Source: Diphasiastrum complanatum (lineage: Eukaryota; Streptophyta; Lycopodiopsida; Lycopodiales; Lycopodiaceae). Taken from it: a DNA stretch of 64,000 bases. The position numbers and the translations under genes were made by a program. Where the stretch lies: contig CM055108.1 of NCBI GenBank assembly GCA_029204225.1, positions 17,101,125 to 17,165,124 of the forward strand. Direction: 5' to 3'. Positions 46,601-60,400 of the stretch are shown one piece after another. The notes beneath the pieces are model-generated. The model was not told where the DNA came from. It made no database searches and worked only from the letters and a program-made list of their open reading frames with translations. Position 1 is the stretch's first letter; every line of letters starts with the position of its first letter.

Positions 46601-47750
46601 GGCCTTTTCAACAGAAAGCTGCAACAATGTCAAGAGCAAAAAAGGACTAGCTACGGTTTCAATTCCTAATAAGAAAATCTAAATTTGATGCATCTCACAT
46701 CTTTCTTTGATCAATTGAACAAATAGTCTTGCCTTTGCAATGTAAAGTAAAAAACAAAGTCGAAATTTAGAATTAGTAAATATAGACTAGTTAGTAGTGA
46801 GTGGGTGAGCAGCCCACCTGGAGATGTGGCTAGGAGCTGAACTCCCTATCACTAGCTTGCAAATACCCAGCTCAGATATAGCCTCCACCAAACCCTTCTT
46901 CACGCTGCTATTTTCAATTATTATGATCTTCGGCTGCACCTACAAGCTTATTTGAAATTAGCACCAGTTTCATCAACAGCTGACATCATCATCTGATATA
47001 GCAGCTCACGATCTAGTTTCTAATTATTATCTGATATAGCAGCTCACGAGCAGTTGATCTAGTTTCCTATCTGATATAGCACTGCACTTGATCTAGTTTC
47101 TTATCTATATTGCAGCTCGCAAACATTTAACTCAGTTTCTTATCTGATATAACAGCTTACAAATTGATCACATTTCTTATCTGATATGGCATCTCACGAG
47201 CAATTGATCTGATTTCTTGTTTAACCATAGTCTGAGATGACTGCATGATGTTGCACCAAAGTTTGATTTATTCGTCAGCTTAAAGCCAGCAAAATTTACC
47301 TCGTGAGACTCGCACTCTTTCTTGAGTTGTCCGAGCAATTTGTTGGACTTGTTGTTTACTTCTCGGATGTATGCTGCTACAATCTCTTTATCCACCTTAG
47401 AGACAGGGAACCTTCCCACTGCCACAGGCAAAACATGTTCCTACCGTCAGTGACCAGTCTACAGTTTCCATTGTCAAATGTTTTCATATTTGTTGTAAGC
47501 TCAAAATCACAATAACCAGACGCCCAGAACAGAACAAAACAAAACATGCACAGGGAATTATAAACATGGTCTTGAGGAGGATTGAGCTGGAAAGTATACT
47601 TGGAGTCGGGATACTTCTCACTGGAGGGCGCACGTGAAGTAATGGCAACGTATCACCTTTTTTCACCAACGTCTGTAAGCACCACCTTACGGCTCCTTTG
47701 CTTTTCTTGTCCTTCCCTACTGCCACTACAACCTTGTACGATGGCAGCAT
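40294..47750 (-). CDS. USP-domain/coiled-coil protein gene, 7 exons, 3' end not in view
   Basis: Predicted exons (minus strand): 47750-47600, 47418-47300, 46939-46818, 42012-41738, 41379-40856, 40724-40593, 40474-40294; each intron has GT...AG ends and all phases join, giving about 501 codons. Exons 1-4 encode a universal-stress-protein domain: VVVAVGKD near residue 7, LLHVRPPV near 37, the junction-spanning IPTPMGRFPVSKVDKE, then KIIIIEN, LVIGSS and a final KFCAILAIRNGRLHSV stretch. Exon 5 is a Ser/Arg-rich linker; exons 6-7 form a coiled coil (EIKRLKNEL near 398). This order is typical of plant USP/RLCK-IX and USP/kinase/U-box proteins, which transduce stress signals. No kinase or U-box exon was found; exon 7 ends at a good donor (G/GTAAGG), so the gene probably continues left or has been severed. 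The start ATG at 47750 opens directly into the domain. Confidence 0.82.
41738..42012 (-). other. USP gene exon 4
   Basis: Acceptor ...gatgcag before 42012 and donor G/GTCAGC after 41738. It completes the USP fold and then becomes Ala/Pro/Ser-rich, with runs of Ala and six Ser encoded by repeated cct (plus-strand gga) triplets. Confidence 0.8.
43601..43642 (+). repeat. (TG)n microsatellite with flanking TA-rich palindrome
   Basis: About 20 TG dinucleotides, preceded by atatatacatacatatatatg and followed by tatacata. Confidence 0.95.
43795..44275 (+). pseudogene. Isolated Copia integrase fragment in USP intron 3
   Basis: The frame reads pre-integrase CDACLKGKMSRTPF, then HSDICGPF, TFIDDYSKF, QIRTDRGGEYISNHF and YTPQHNGVA, followed by a stop in place of the Glu/Arg of the usual ERKNRT (44227), then KNRTLMEAARCMMA and the end of similarity. 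The catalytic D, D are present and the position of the third (E) is a Lys. Nothing upstream (gag, protease) or downstream (RT, LTR) is attached. It is closely similar to the integrase of the decayed Copia at 12190-14970. Confidence 0.88.
44455..44503. repeat. Strong hairpin (near-perfect palindrome)
   Basis: GGAGCCaacttGGCTAGCA...TGCTAGCCgaatcGGCTCC: both arms pair over most of 23 bases. A diverged relative with the same left arm lies at 43692-43730 on the other side of the integrase fragment. Confidence 0.8.
45980..46378. mobile_element. MITE-like element with about 60-bp inverted termini
   Basis: The left arm (45985-46043: ccacttattttcaaca...gacgggtgctggcac...gggtgcgccaa) is the inverse complement of the right arm (46312-46372: ttggcgcac...gtgccagcacccgtc...ttgaaaatatgtgg), with a few mismatches. 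The 270-bp centre has no transposase but includes three copies of ggctgcc(c/t)g(g/a)(c/t)gccact-like words. Target duplications were not resolved. Superfamily not assigned. Confidence 0.7.
46987..47216. repeat. Degenerate minisatellite in USP intron 2
   Basis: About six copies of a roughly 40-bp unit resembling ttatctgatatagcagctca followed by cgagcaattgatctagtttc, with indels. It fills most of the 360-bp intron between exons 3 and 2. Confidence 0.8.
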
Positions 47751-48275
47751 CTTACTTATTTTTCTCTTTATATGCCTGGCCAGCTTCCATTCAATACTGT
47801 TTCTGTTTTCATGATCCGCTAGTTTCCTACTTCTAATTCATACCTTGCCAGTCAGCCCAAAGCTCCAACTCCATACTTCGATCTAGACAGCACAATGCTG
47901 AGATCAACTTAGCTGCTGACTTTCATCCTCCTTAATTGTACCTGTCTGCTTTGAGACCTTTTTTGTCTGTACAACGAGAATGCTGTCCTCACAAATATAT
48001 TATATGTAAAGAGCAGTAAACTGTAAGACTATGTTTATCAAACATGATGAAAACAATCTAGCTGTAGACCAAGGAAAAAAAAGACTCAATATAGATTAAT
48101 GGCTATGAGGGTATTAAACTTCTATTACTCCTGGGCATCCTATGTCTCATGTCTCATCTCTCATCCCAATGGCCAATGGATCTATTTTCCCTTCACACAC
48201 TTGAATACCCAAGTCAGTTTCTTTTTTTTGGGGGGGGGGTGTGTGTGTGTGTGTTGGTGTGGGTTGGGGTGGTTG

Positions 48276-48277
<2 letters not shown>
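47751..48277 (-). promoter_or_regulatory. Upstream region of USP gene
   Basis: Lies directly 5' of the USP start codon on the minus strand. No unambiguous TATA box at a fixed distance was identified. A CT-rich tract (the (GA)n at 48278-48342 seen from the minus strand) sits about 530 bases upstream. Promoter identity is inferred from position only. Confidence 0.4.

Positions 48278-48342
<65 letters not shown>
48278..48342 (+). repeat. (GA)n microsatellite
   Basis: About 32 repeats, preceded by a G run and (GT)n (48230-48254). Confidence 0.98.
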
Positions 48343-48343
<1 letters not shown>

Positions 48344-48948
48344 CCAGAGTGTTGACCTTGACTCAATGGCCTGCAGCTGGCCCTAGCATGCTCATTGGGA
48401 AGGGGGCTCCATGTCGCTCCCAAGGAACAATATAGTTTATGTCAAACAATGTAACTGGGGAATTTTTTGTTGGTTGAAGATGAAAACATGGCATAATTGG
48501 AAAAATTAATGTTGTCTTGCCGAAAACTACGTCATCCCTTTAAGAGATGAGGAATAGGGTCATGGTAGATTAGAGCATCTTAGTGTGGGCGCCATGCATG
48601 CTTCATGTGAATTGTGAGGTGGGAAGGGGAGAACATAAAAATCCAAAAGTTCCACACTTTCTCTATGGTGCCACCACCTGACTTTCTAGTGCAAGTCGAC
48701 ATCCCCTATCACCATTGGGAGTAGCAAGCGAGAAAGGGCACAACTTAATTTATTCCCTTGGTCTCTTGCCATTTTGGAGGATTATCCCCTAACTTAAGCA
48801 AGCTTTGTCATGGTGTAAGCTTAACCCTTGGCAATAGACTATATTGGAGGCCTAGGCTGGCCCATGCATCCTACCATCATGTAGATCACCCCCAAGGTGC
48901 AAACATGTAGGTCAATGCTCCAAGTTGTCTACAATGGTAGTCTCCAAC

Positions 48949-48950
<2 letters not shown>
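48343..48950. other. Intergenic DNA, nothing recognised
   Basis: No coding similarity on either strand. Confidence 0.4.

Positions 48951-49038
<88 letters not shown>
48951..49038 (+). repeat. (GA)n microsatellite
   Basis: About 44 perfect repeats. Confidence 0.98.
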
Positions 49039-51427
<2,389 letters not shown>

Positions 51428-51549
51428 CGCCAAGTGAAGATCTTCAAGAATCATGTCACATGCAAACCAAAAGGACACCTGTGGAGCATAAATCACCCAA
51501 CCAACATGAAAAGGCTAGTCAATACCCTAACCAATTCACCCCCAAGCCA

Positions 51550-52850
51550 CAGTAAATGACAGGCGCAATTATAGATTTACGAAACAAAAAAACGTGCTTG
51601 GGAGCGGAGGTGCAAGCATTGCAACAGGAAAAAAATCGTCTAGTTAGTTCAACCCGCACCTGACTCAAGGCCACTCTCACAAGCAGAGATGAATCTCTTC
51701 AGCCATCAGGTGCAGGTCTACAACCAAATCCTCAAGAGATACCAGGTGAAGTTCGATAAGTACCGGGCCAACGCGAATCAGGAGCTCGCCCAAGCAAAAC
51801 AAGCTCTCAAGGCTTGTCAAAAATTCATGGAGCAGAAAGCTCAGCCAACCCCGATGGTAATTCCAATACCACCCACCTATCAAGATACGTAGGCGAGCAC
51901 CAGCCAGGACCAAGGGCAACATGCAGTAGGGGGAAGCAGTCAGGATCAGGGGTCAGGCGAACAAAACCAAGGCCCCCCAGATACCGAAGTGGACACACAA
52001 GATCAAAGCCAAGAAACGGGTCCGAGCCAGAGTCATTGAGAGGGTCAAGCCTCCTCATCATGAGGCTCGCAATCCATATCTGTCAGTCGCGCCTTCGTCG
52101 AAAGTCCGTGGAGGAAAAGATAAATGAATTCCTTTCTAAATATCCCCACGAATCTTCAAGAGGCAGCTAGCAGATTTTATTTTCGGCGCAGACCATCAAG
52201 GGACAAGAGTTGCAAGTACTACCTGCCCTCCAACCACAACTAGAGTGGCGTCAGCAGCTGTTTGAGCATGACCCTACGGCCATCAGGACGTATGTGACAA
52301 GTCTACAACAACTCCAAGTGAATCCGCATTTCCTGCCATGCACATGTAGAACAAAATGGACGGAATGTGGCACTCCACTGGACAAGATCACACTCAATAA
52401 TTTGAATTGGCCGAGATTCTCAGTAGAGCATGGTTGGAATACGGATGTAGATGTCTGAAGGGCTCTCACCCAATTCTCAAATAATATTTCAGCTGCCTTG
52501 ACCCAACAATCTGTGCAGCAGCAACTTTCATCTGGGACCTGGAATATCTGATGGGGATCGAGGCCAAGTGGGACAATTTCCTCCCACTGATATTCTTTGA
52601 TCCAAACACGGCATTGGCCTCCGAAAAAATAGAAGATCAGCTACCAGTAGCTCGTGTGTACTACCAAGTAGCATTGGACATGCTGTTTTCAAACATGGGT
52701 CGACCAACGATGGATAATCGGCGTCCACAAGTCCCTTCACACTAACAAGGACTTGAAAAATATCGATCGAATCACCTTTATGGAAGATGTCACCACATCA
52801 ACCGAAGACGCACCAAGAGATCACTATACTAAACCGGCAGAGTGCCGAGG
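51550..52850 (+). pseudogene. Conserved unrecognised ORF of non-autonomous LTR element (copy 'F')
   Basis: A broken reading frame. The start has a coiled-coil-like segment (51689-51892: regularly spaced Leu/Ala/Gln/Lys over about 50 residues) followed by a Gln/Gly/Ser-rich low-complexity stretch (51900-52040). Then comes the conserved part (52210-52458) with WRQQLFE, AIRTYV, LQVNP and PLDKITL-x3-NWP, a stop at 52456 and, after a frame change, LPLIFFDPN and DQLPVARVYYQ (52585-52665). The same blocks occur on the minus strand at 56622-57030 and, more diverged, at 1346-1783. No enzyme domains are present. Role unknown; a gag-like or accessory function is inferred only from position before a purine tract and LTR. 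Confidence 0.6.
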
Positions 52851-52869
52851 GACCGGCACTACTTCAGGC

Positions 52870-53535
52870 CGTGGGTCCTATTGGGGGTATTCCCAACACA
52901 GAGCAAATAAATAAAGTCGGTGAATAAATGTGTTGCGAGGGCATGGCTTCCTGCTCGTATAAGCCCATGGCCCAATGAGCACAAGTAACAAGTTGAGCAT
53001 AAATAGAAATAATAGACTTGGGCTCTTTTGTAATTAAAATAAAACTTGAGGCCCAAAGTCAAGTTAGAACTTAGTATTAAACTTTTTTAAGTTGGGTCCA
53101 ATTTTGGACTCACATGAATCTTGTGATTTCTAATGTACTTTTTGTGGACCCTTGGATCAAGTTGGGTCCAAAATGAATGGATAGGATCAATACAAATATT
53201 AGCCAATAGAATTTTGGGGCAAGGGCCTTCCCCTTTTTATAGAAAGGCACCATTTGTACATTATTTGCATGCTTATTGAGAAGGAGGAAACTCTACCAAA
53301 CTTTGGAGAGAAGCATCCTCAATTGCTATTCACTATTTGCTAATGCCTTTTGATTGTGCTTCCTATTTGCTACTAGTTTACATATTGTTGGTTGTGATAG
53401 TGAATGTTTTTCCATTAGCAAGCATAAGGATCAATTGAGCTAACCTCCACCCTCATTCCCTTTCTCTCTTCTCCCCTCTATTTCTTCTACTCGTCGTTGT
53501 GTTGCTACTATTAATGATATTAGCTTTCAACATCA
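52870..53535 (+). mobile_element. Probable LTR after ORF copy F
   Basis: gtgggtcctattgggggtat resembles the internal end of related elements. The next 650 bases include the words tgtgttgcgagggcatgg, repeated aagttgggtccaa (53088, 53160) and a TATA-like tttttata near 53235, and end in CT-rich DNA. LTR ends and partner copy were not found. Confidence 0.4.
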
Positions 53536-54804
53536 GTTCAAAATCAAATGTAATGAAACTGGCATCACATTGGTATGGGGCAAACAATTTTCAAGTTCAC
53601 ACTACAAATACAAAACATCTAAACAATTAATCTCAAGTCCCCAGAAGATTTCATGCCCACACAAACACATGCATCAATGTTTTATTTGAAAAAAATTTCC
53701 TAAAATTGCCAAAAATTGACTAAACTTTAGACACTCATAACTTTATGATTTCTCAACCAAATTAGGTGCTATGAAGATTATTTGGAGGTGCATTTATGCT
53801 AGCTATCCCATTGCCATACTAGCATTGATTTTACTATTCACATATGTGAGCAGTTAGTCAACGCGCACAAAATAGTATATGGGTAAAATCATCAAAACTT
53901 TATGCATGGCTCACATATAACATCAATAACAGCGCCAAAATAATAGATCATGCCTTCTATAGCTTCATGCATCTCACACTGAACGCATGCAAGATCTGAC
54001 ATATGATTGAGCTAACATGACCTACAACTAGTACCTAACGGCTTTGAGGAAGAAACCTTGACCCCAACATTTTCATTGTTTGAAGGCTTCGAGCTCTCAA
54101 CAACTTCACCACATAATGTTGATAGGTATAGCTGATGGAGGCTTTCATATTGTCCTAGTTAGGATAGTCAATGAATCTATAGGTCCATAATACCAAAACA
54201 TAGTCAAAATTATGAAGCAACGACAAAAGAAACCATGTACACCTATAAAAAAAATTGATAATTTTTTCTATGTCCTAATTTTTTCTTCTCACATGCAACC
54301 AATCTATTGTCTTTTTACATGAATTGGCCCATATTCCAAAAACTTCAACACTAATTTACCATCCAATTAGTACCGAACATCAAATTTTAATTAAAAATTT
54401 GTTGAAATTGCACAATTCTAGTTATCTTTTTGATAATTTTTACTCAGTTTAGGTCATAAATGAGCATACATGCTTAATGTTATTGACTAGAAAACAAAGA
54501 TGTGCGAAAAAGTACCCAAGGCATTAGCATGCAATGTCTATTCAAGGATTAAGCTAGCAAACATTTGAATACCACTTTAATTTTGTGAAAATTTGTGGGA
54601 AACCAATGAATAATCTGATAGCATTTTAGTCAAAGCTAAGATCTAGTTTGAAGAACTAACAAGTGCATAGAGACTCTAAATAATAGTCTTTATTGAATAT
54701 AGTAACACCAACAAGAATGCTACTAGCCAAAAAGCAATGATTTTCTACCGTTGAAGCTAGAAATAAGAACAATCGACTCCACCTTTATATCCAACTACAA
54801 GCCT
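53536..54804. other. Intergenic or leader DNA, nothing coding recognised
   Basis: A+T-rich; the rightmost part is the leader downstream of the minus-strand primer-binding site at 54805. Confidence 0.4.
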
Positions 54805-54816
54805 TGCTCTAATACC
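54805..54816 (-). other. Primer-binding site (minus strand)
   Basis: Minus strand reads TGGTATTAGAGC, one base from the canonical initiator-Met site, after LTR-like sequence ending ...attatctcag. Confidence 0.65.
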
Positions 54817-54933
54817 ACTGAGATAATCACAAAGATCAACGCTTGCAAGAACAATCAAAATGACATAGTGAAGCCAATCTACCCAACTACATAGAAGCCT
54901 AAAATCAGTCAATCTAAGCTTCAACCCAAGGCA

Positions 54934-55019
<86 letters not shown>

Positions 55020-55060
55020 GAGAGAGACAGAGAGAGTGTGTTGTGTGTGTGTTATGTCCA
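54817..55060 (-). mobile_element. LTR fragment with CT expansion (minus orientation)
   Basis: About 120 bases of LTR-like sequence between the primer-binding site and the (GA)n tract. The upstream limit is lost where the Gypsy RT fragment begins. Confidence 0.45.
54938..55035 (+). repeat. (GA)n microsatellite
   Basis: About 48 repeats with two interruptions (gacag) near the right end, followed by (GT)n. Confidence 0.97.
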
Positions 55061-55089
55061 TGTCTTGTATAAGGGAATCGAAATAATTT

Positions 55090-55630
55090 CTGACGTGGAT
55101 CAGGCGAAGATAGTGCCTCAAGGTCAGCACAAGACATCATTCACCACTGAATGAGGGACTTATGCCTATAAGGTGATGCCATTCGGACTTTGTAACGCCC
55201 CAAGCCCTTTTCAGTGAGTTATGCAGGCGGCGTTTAGAGAATATTTGCAAAAAAATTTGGAGATTTTCTTGGACGATCTGTGCATGCATGGACCTAATGT
55301 TGAGCACCTATCTAACCTAGAGAAGTGCTACAAAAATGTTGTGAATTCCAAATCTCTTTGAACCCAGAAAAATGTCAATTTTGGGTTACACATGGCTTGA
55401 TTCTTGGCCATATAGTATCTAGACACGAGATCACCACAGACCTATCGAAAATCAGGATCATTGTTGATGTACCACCAGAAATGATCCGCGAGGTCTACAT
55501 CTTTATGGGTCATGCTAACTATTACTGGATTTTCATTCTAGATTTTGCGGAATTAGCACGACCAATTTACAAACTCACAACGGATCCACATTGGAATGAT
55601 GTAGTGGGTTTCTTTTCTTGCCTAACCTGA
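55090..55630 (+). pseudogene. Gypsy reverse-transcriptase fragment
   Basis: The frames read GTYAYKVMPFGLCNAPSPFQ, then a stop, MQAAFREYL and a catalytic FLDD (normally YxDD), followed after a frame change near 55325 by NPEKCQFWV, LGHIVS and a YYWIFILDFAELARPIYKLT stretch. It ends before RNase H. It abuts the (GA)n tract on the left and an LTR on the right. Confidence 0.82.
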
Positions 55631-55639
55631 ATCCAAGAT

Positions 55640-56340
55640 CTAGTCACTCTAGCATCAAAGAGACGAAGTTAGTTGTCACGCGTAGGTTCGTTCCCATGAG
55701 AGCAATAATATAGTTTAGATTTCAGCATGAATGGAAGATCTAAATCTAACTCTAACATCCATTAACCCTAACCATTAGCACTACGATCCATTAACACTAT
55801 GCATCCACAACAAAGATAGCTTACTCTTTCTCTCTCTCTCTTTCTCCCTCATAAAAAGTATAATAACATACAATCCCAATAACATTCAGATCCAACAATT
55901 TGCAAAAACCAAAGAAAGCATGAGAGATGGAGGAAAAGTGATAGAGAGCAAGGACATTCATCAATCCATTCTTGCAGAGAACCAATCTGCTTTATTGAAA
56001 TGAGGAAATGAACATGAGGAGCAACTCGAGTTGGTCCCTTTTTATAGTAGAGAGGAGGACCCTGGCCTCTGAATCCTATTGGTCCATTTCTACCTCCCTA
56101 ATTATTCAAATTTAAAAAAAGAGTGGGAACCACCCGAAACCCAACTTTATTCACTAACTTGACATTTAGGCCCTGCGACATTAAAAGTCCTGCAAGAAGG
56201 CCTAAAGTCCTTTTATTGTCTTTCTAATTAATCAAATAACTATGTGATCATCGGGTTGGACTTACACACGTAGGGTGCCAAATCCCTCTTACTTATTAAC
56301 TAGGGTTAGGGTTGCCTCGGGATCCGCAAACCCTCCAACA
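55640..56340 (-). mobile_element. 3' LTR of minus-strand non-autonomous element
   Basis: The minus strand starts TGTTGGAGGG right after a purine tract. The right edge is clear; the left edge (near 55640) is approximate. A TATA-like element lies near 56042 (minus-strand ctataaaaagg). No second LTR was found at the other end. Confidence 0.6.
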
Positions 56341-56353
56341 GTATCCCCCACCA
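56341..56353 (-). other. Polypurine tract (minus strand)
   Basis: TGGTGGGGGATAC precedes the LTR and follows a coding end GVMGPP in one frame, like the GVGPP ends at 1.98 and 37.07 kb. Confidence 0.65.
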
Positions 56354-57030
56354 AAACTGGTGGCGGTCCCATGACACCTGTGAGATGTAGTTATTGGGGA
56401 CTTTTATTGGCTTCGTGACAAATCTTTATTAAATGCTACTGCACCTTCTCCATAAAGTCGAGGCGGGTAGTATTAAAATCCAAATTGTGGGGCAGAAAAC
56501 AACGATGGGCTCCGGCAATCCACTTTGAGGTCGTCCATGATGTGAAGCGAGATTCCTAGGAGCCTCCCATCATTGCTGCACGAAAGTATAAACAAGCAAT
56601 CGGCAATTGATCTTTGATATTCTATGAGGCCATCAGCTTATTTGGATCGAATGCCAAAGGAGGGAGACAATCTTCCCATCTGGTTGCCACTGATGCCAAC
56701 AAAGTTAGATCTTTTGCAAACAGTGCCGATTGTCGCACTATCGGATCTAGAGAGTGGACATACTCTCTCTGGTATGCTTGTAAAGCCCGGTAGAAGTCCA
56801 CTGATATTGTCCAGTTATAGGACTGATGGATGATTGGCCAATTGGGCGTATGGATGGTGATCTTGTCCATAGCCAATCCCAAATCTTTCCATTTATCCCT
56901 TCTCGACATTGGACATAATAGGGATCAACCCGCAATTGGCGAGGGTTGGCCACATAACTCCTGATTGATTCCGGAGTTTTTTCAAAAACGGTAATTCTTC
57001 ATGCTGACTGCTCTCCCTCTAGGAGTCGTA
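56354..57030 (-). pseudogene. Conserved unrecognised ORF of non-autonomous LTR element (copy 'E')
   Basis: Minus-strand translation, broken by frame changes: VFEKTPESIRSYV and LRVDPYYVQ (57000-56900), DKITI-x3-PNWP and YRALQAY (56860-56740), LPPLAFDPN (56645), and DQLPIACLYF (56620-56590). Each block aligns in order with copy F (52210-52670). The end reads GVMGPP just before the polypurine tract. Upstream DNA past 57030 belongs to a different element. Function unknown. Confidence 0.6.
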
Positions 57031-57045
57031 GACTTCACGCCCAGC

Positions 57046-57369
57046 TGAAATGAGTGCAACGATGGAGATTAACTAACTAGTTGATTAGCGTAACTAGTCT
57101 CGTGATTCTATGTTTAGCTATCTTGTAAAACTCCACACTGTGGAGGTATAAACGATCCTCTCTGAATCATAAATAGATGTGAAGAAGAAATTTGAATAGA
57201 GAGATCTGTAAGAGACAGAGAGAGACGTAGCAAGTAGAGCAGGCATAGAAATATTAGAAACAATATGGGATTCTGTAAACAGCTTCCGCACAGAGAATAA
57301 ATTCAAAGACACAAAATCATTCATGAATAACAAGACGAAGACGAGACACACAAAGTTTCGCTTCCGCAA
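57046..57369 (+). mobile_element. Probable 5' LTR of Copia relic
   Basis: Ends ...cttccgcaaca before the primer-binding site; the start is uncertain. No 3' partner was seen near 60.6 kb. Confidence 0.45.
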
Positions 57370-57372
57370 CAT

Positions 57373-57387
57373 GGTATCAAAGCAAAT
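57373..57387 (+). other. Primer-binding site (initiator Met tRNA type)
   Basis: aTGGTATCAAAGC, one substitution from the canonical site. Confidence 0.75.
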
Positions 57388-57409
57388 ATGTTATCACTAC
57401 TGATATCCC

Positions 57410-60400
57410 AACAATGATTCTTCCAGACAAAACAATATGGCCACAACAATCCAAACAAGAATAGCAATTAGTCTTGATGGCGCAAATTACCCATCACACA
57501 TAGCCTGCAACAAGAAGATCTTGATCAACTTTTGCAAACTCAAAAACAACAAAGCAGTGATTCTAGGTGATGGGAGCAGACATGATGTCAAGGGCATCGG
57601 CACTCTACAGCTACAAATATTGTCAGGCCAAGCAGAGCTGCCAGGGCACTCTATGTGCTCTCACTCAAAAAGGATCTGCTATTTGTCTTTAAGATGGAAG
57701 ATCTAGGCATTCGAGTTTTGTTCGACGACAACACTTGTCGTATGATCGAGAAGACGACAAACAGGTTGCTGACGATCGGATGTAGGGAAGGAAATCTCTA
57801 CCAGGCCAAAATAATCAGCAACTCTGATAGCATATTAAATGCTTTAGAAAATGAAGATCAACTCTAGCATAGGAGAATGTATCATTAAACATGCGGAGCC
57901 TGTACGACATGAGCATAAAAGGCATTGTCACAGGTATCAAGATTTCAAGGCCCGAAACTGAGTTCTGCGAAACCTGTCAGAAAGGCAAGCAACATCAGAA
58001 TCCATTCACGCATGAAGGAAGAAGAGACAAAGAAGTTCTTGAGCTCGTCCACTCCGATGAGGTTCATAGATGATTACAGCCGAATGACCACGATCTACTG
58101 CTTAAAGAAGAATTCCGAAGTGTTTGATTCCTTCAAGAAGTTCGTGGCATTTGTAGAGCGACACACCTCAAAAAAGTTACAGACCCTTAGATTTGATAAA
58201 AGTGAATACAAAAGCACAGTATTGTCAAGATTCTACGAAGAACAGGGGATAGAACACCAGTTTACTCCTGCATACACACCAGAATACAACGATGTGGCAG
58301 AAAGAAGAAACAGAATGCTAGTCGAAGGAGCCAAATGCATGATGACACATGCTCAATTGCCAAGTCAATTCTGGGCTGAGGCAATAGCTACAACTGTACA
58401 CCTGCAGAACAGATCTACAATGACAGCGCTAAAAAACAAAACACCATACGAAATGTGGACAAGTAAAAAGCTTGATCTGTCATACATACGTGTGTTTGGA
58501 TGTGCAACATACAAGCACATTCCCAAAGAAAAAAAAAAGCATGCTCGATGACAAATCTGAACAAACAATCATGGTCGGCTACTCGAACGGAACACATGTG
58601 TACAGGCTCTACGATCCAACCACGAAGAAGGTTGTTTCGAACAGAGATGTGAAGTTCGATGAGTCTACATTTTCTGGACTAAAAGACGAAAGAAGCCATG
58701 AGATCTTCACACTACTGCCCATTTAAGAGGAGATCGAGGACAGACATCAAATCAAAATGCAGAGCCCCAGACTCCAGAGAGCAGCAGGAAGCAGACGATC
58801 GACCCCACGAACAAGAAATATTCAGCAGCGACGAAATGAACCTCGAAGATCAACGAGACAAAGAAGACCTCCAAACCGCTACTCTGACAATCTTCAATGG
58901 AACGAAGACACGCAGTTCGAGTACTACAGCTTCACTGAAGAGCCAGCAACATACCAAGAAGCTATTCAGAGTCTAGAGGGAGAATTCTGGAAGCAGATAA
59001 TGTTAGAGGAGATCGAGTCGATGAGGCAAAACGAGGCATGAACATTAGAGCCACTGCCAGAAAACAAAAAAATAGTCGACTGCAAGTGGGTATACAAGAA
59101 AAAGATGAAATCAGATGGCACTACTAGCTGTTACAAAGCAAGGCTTGTCACGAAGGGCTACACGCAGAGATATGGTGTTGACTATTTCGACACATATTCG
59201 CCCATGGTGAATATGGCAAGCATAAGGCTACTCCTTGCAAACGCCACACAGTACAATCTGAAAATTCATCTAATTGATATGAAAACAGCCTTTCTCCACG
59301 GAGATCTAGAGGAGAAAATCTTCATGAAGCAGCCTGATGTCTATGAAGCCGACAATCGACAATATGTTTGTCAGTTGCAGAGATGCATCTATGGTCTAAA
59401 ACAGGCATCACGAACCTGGTATAAAAAGCTTGATGGTCTTCTGAAATCTCTAGACTTCAATCCTACTCAACCAGACTACAATGTCTACATTAAAAGAGTA
59501 GGAAAAGATTTTGTGATACTGACCATTTTCGTGGATGATTCACTGATGATAAGAAATTCCTTGATGCTGATCAAAGACACGAAGTGTCAGATTTCTAAAA
59601 GCTACGAAATCACAGATCTTGGAGAAGCAACGGAATGCTTGTTGGAGATCAGAAGAGATCAAACAAAGGGCAAAATGCACTTGAGTCAGTCAGAATATGC
59701 CAGGAAAGTACTAACGCAGTACCACATGATGGACTGCAAGGAAAAGGCTACACCAATGATAGCTGGAGCCAAGCTCACGAAATAGGATTGCCCAAAAAAC
59801 AGAAGAGGGAGAATAGAGCATGGTAGGTATACCCTACCAGAACTTAATCGGTAGTCTGATGTACTTGACAATTTGTACCAGACTCGATCTGGCTTTCTCT
59901 GTTTATGCATTGAGCCAATTCTCTTCAAATCCTGGCATCGCACATTGGCAAATGGCCAAACAAATCCTACAGTATTTGAAGGGTACCCAGAATATGGGAT
60001 TAACCTACAGAACTGAAAACGAAAAAAAGGGATTCGAGTTGCACCACTACAGTGATGCAACTTGTGTGATCTGCAAAGATGACAACAAGTCCGTAATTGG
60101 AGGATCTTCAATGGCGTGTGGAGTAGCAATCCGCTGGATATGCAAAAAGCAAACCTTGGTGGCTCAATCCTCTTCTGAAGCTGAATATGTCATAGCTTCA
60201 AAGGCCGCGAATGAGGTTTTGTGGCTGCAGATGATGTTGGAAGCAATTGGAATACTACCAGAAGGGCCAAGCACGATAATGATGGACTCTCAGAGTGCCA
60301 TCTATCTGTCCCAAGATCCTGTCTTCCATTCGAAGATAAAGCACATACCTCTAAAGTACCATTACATTTGAGATTTGATCTCGAAATGAGAGCTCCAGGT

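Larger units (their letters stand above)
42013..46817 (-). other. USP gene intron 3 (4.8 kb) holding transposon debris
   Basis: Bounded by donor AG/GTGGGC (46818/46817) and acceptor gatgCAG (42013). It contains a Copia integrase fragment on the opposite strand, a (TG)n tract, a strong hairpin and a MITE-like inverted repeat. The rest is A+T-rich with no recognised coding. Confidence 0.75.

Noticed and set aside
48099-48435. Open frames of repeated Arg-Glu across the (GA)n tract (also 48897-49116, 51248-51559, 54757-55154)
   Set aside because: They are created by dinucleotide repeats, which leave all frames open. No flanking coding sequence supports them.
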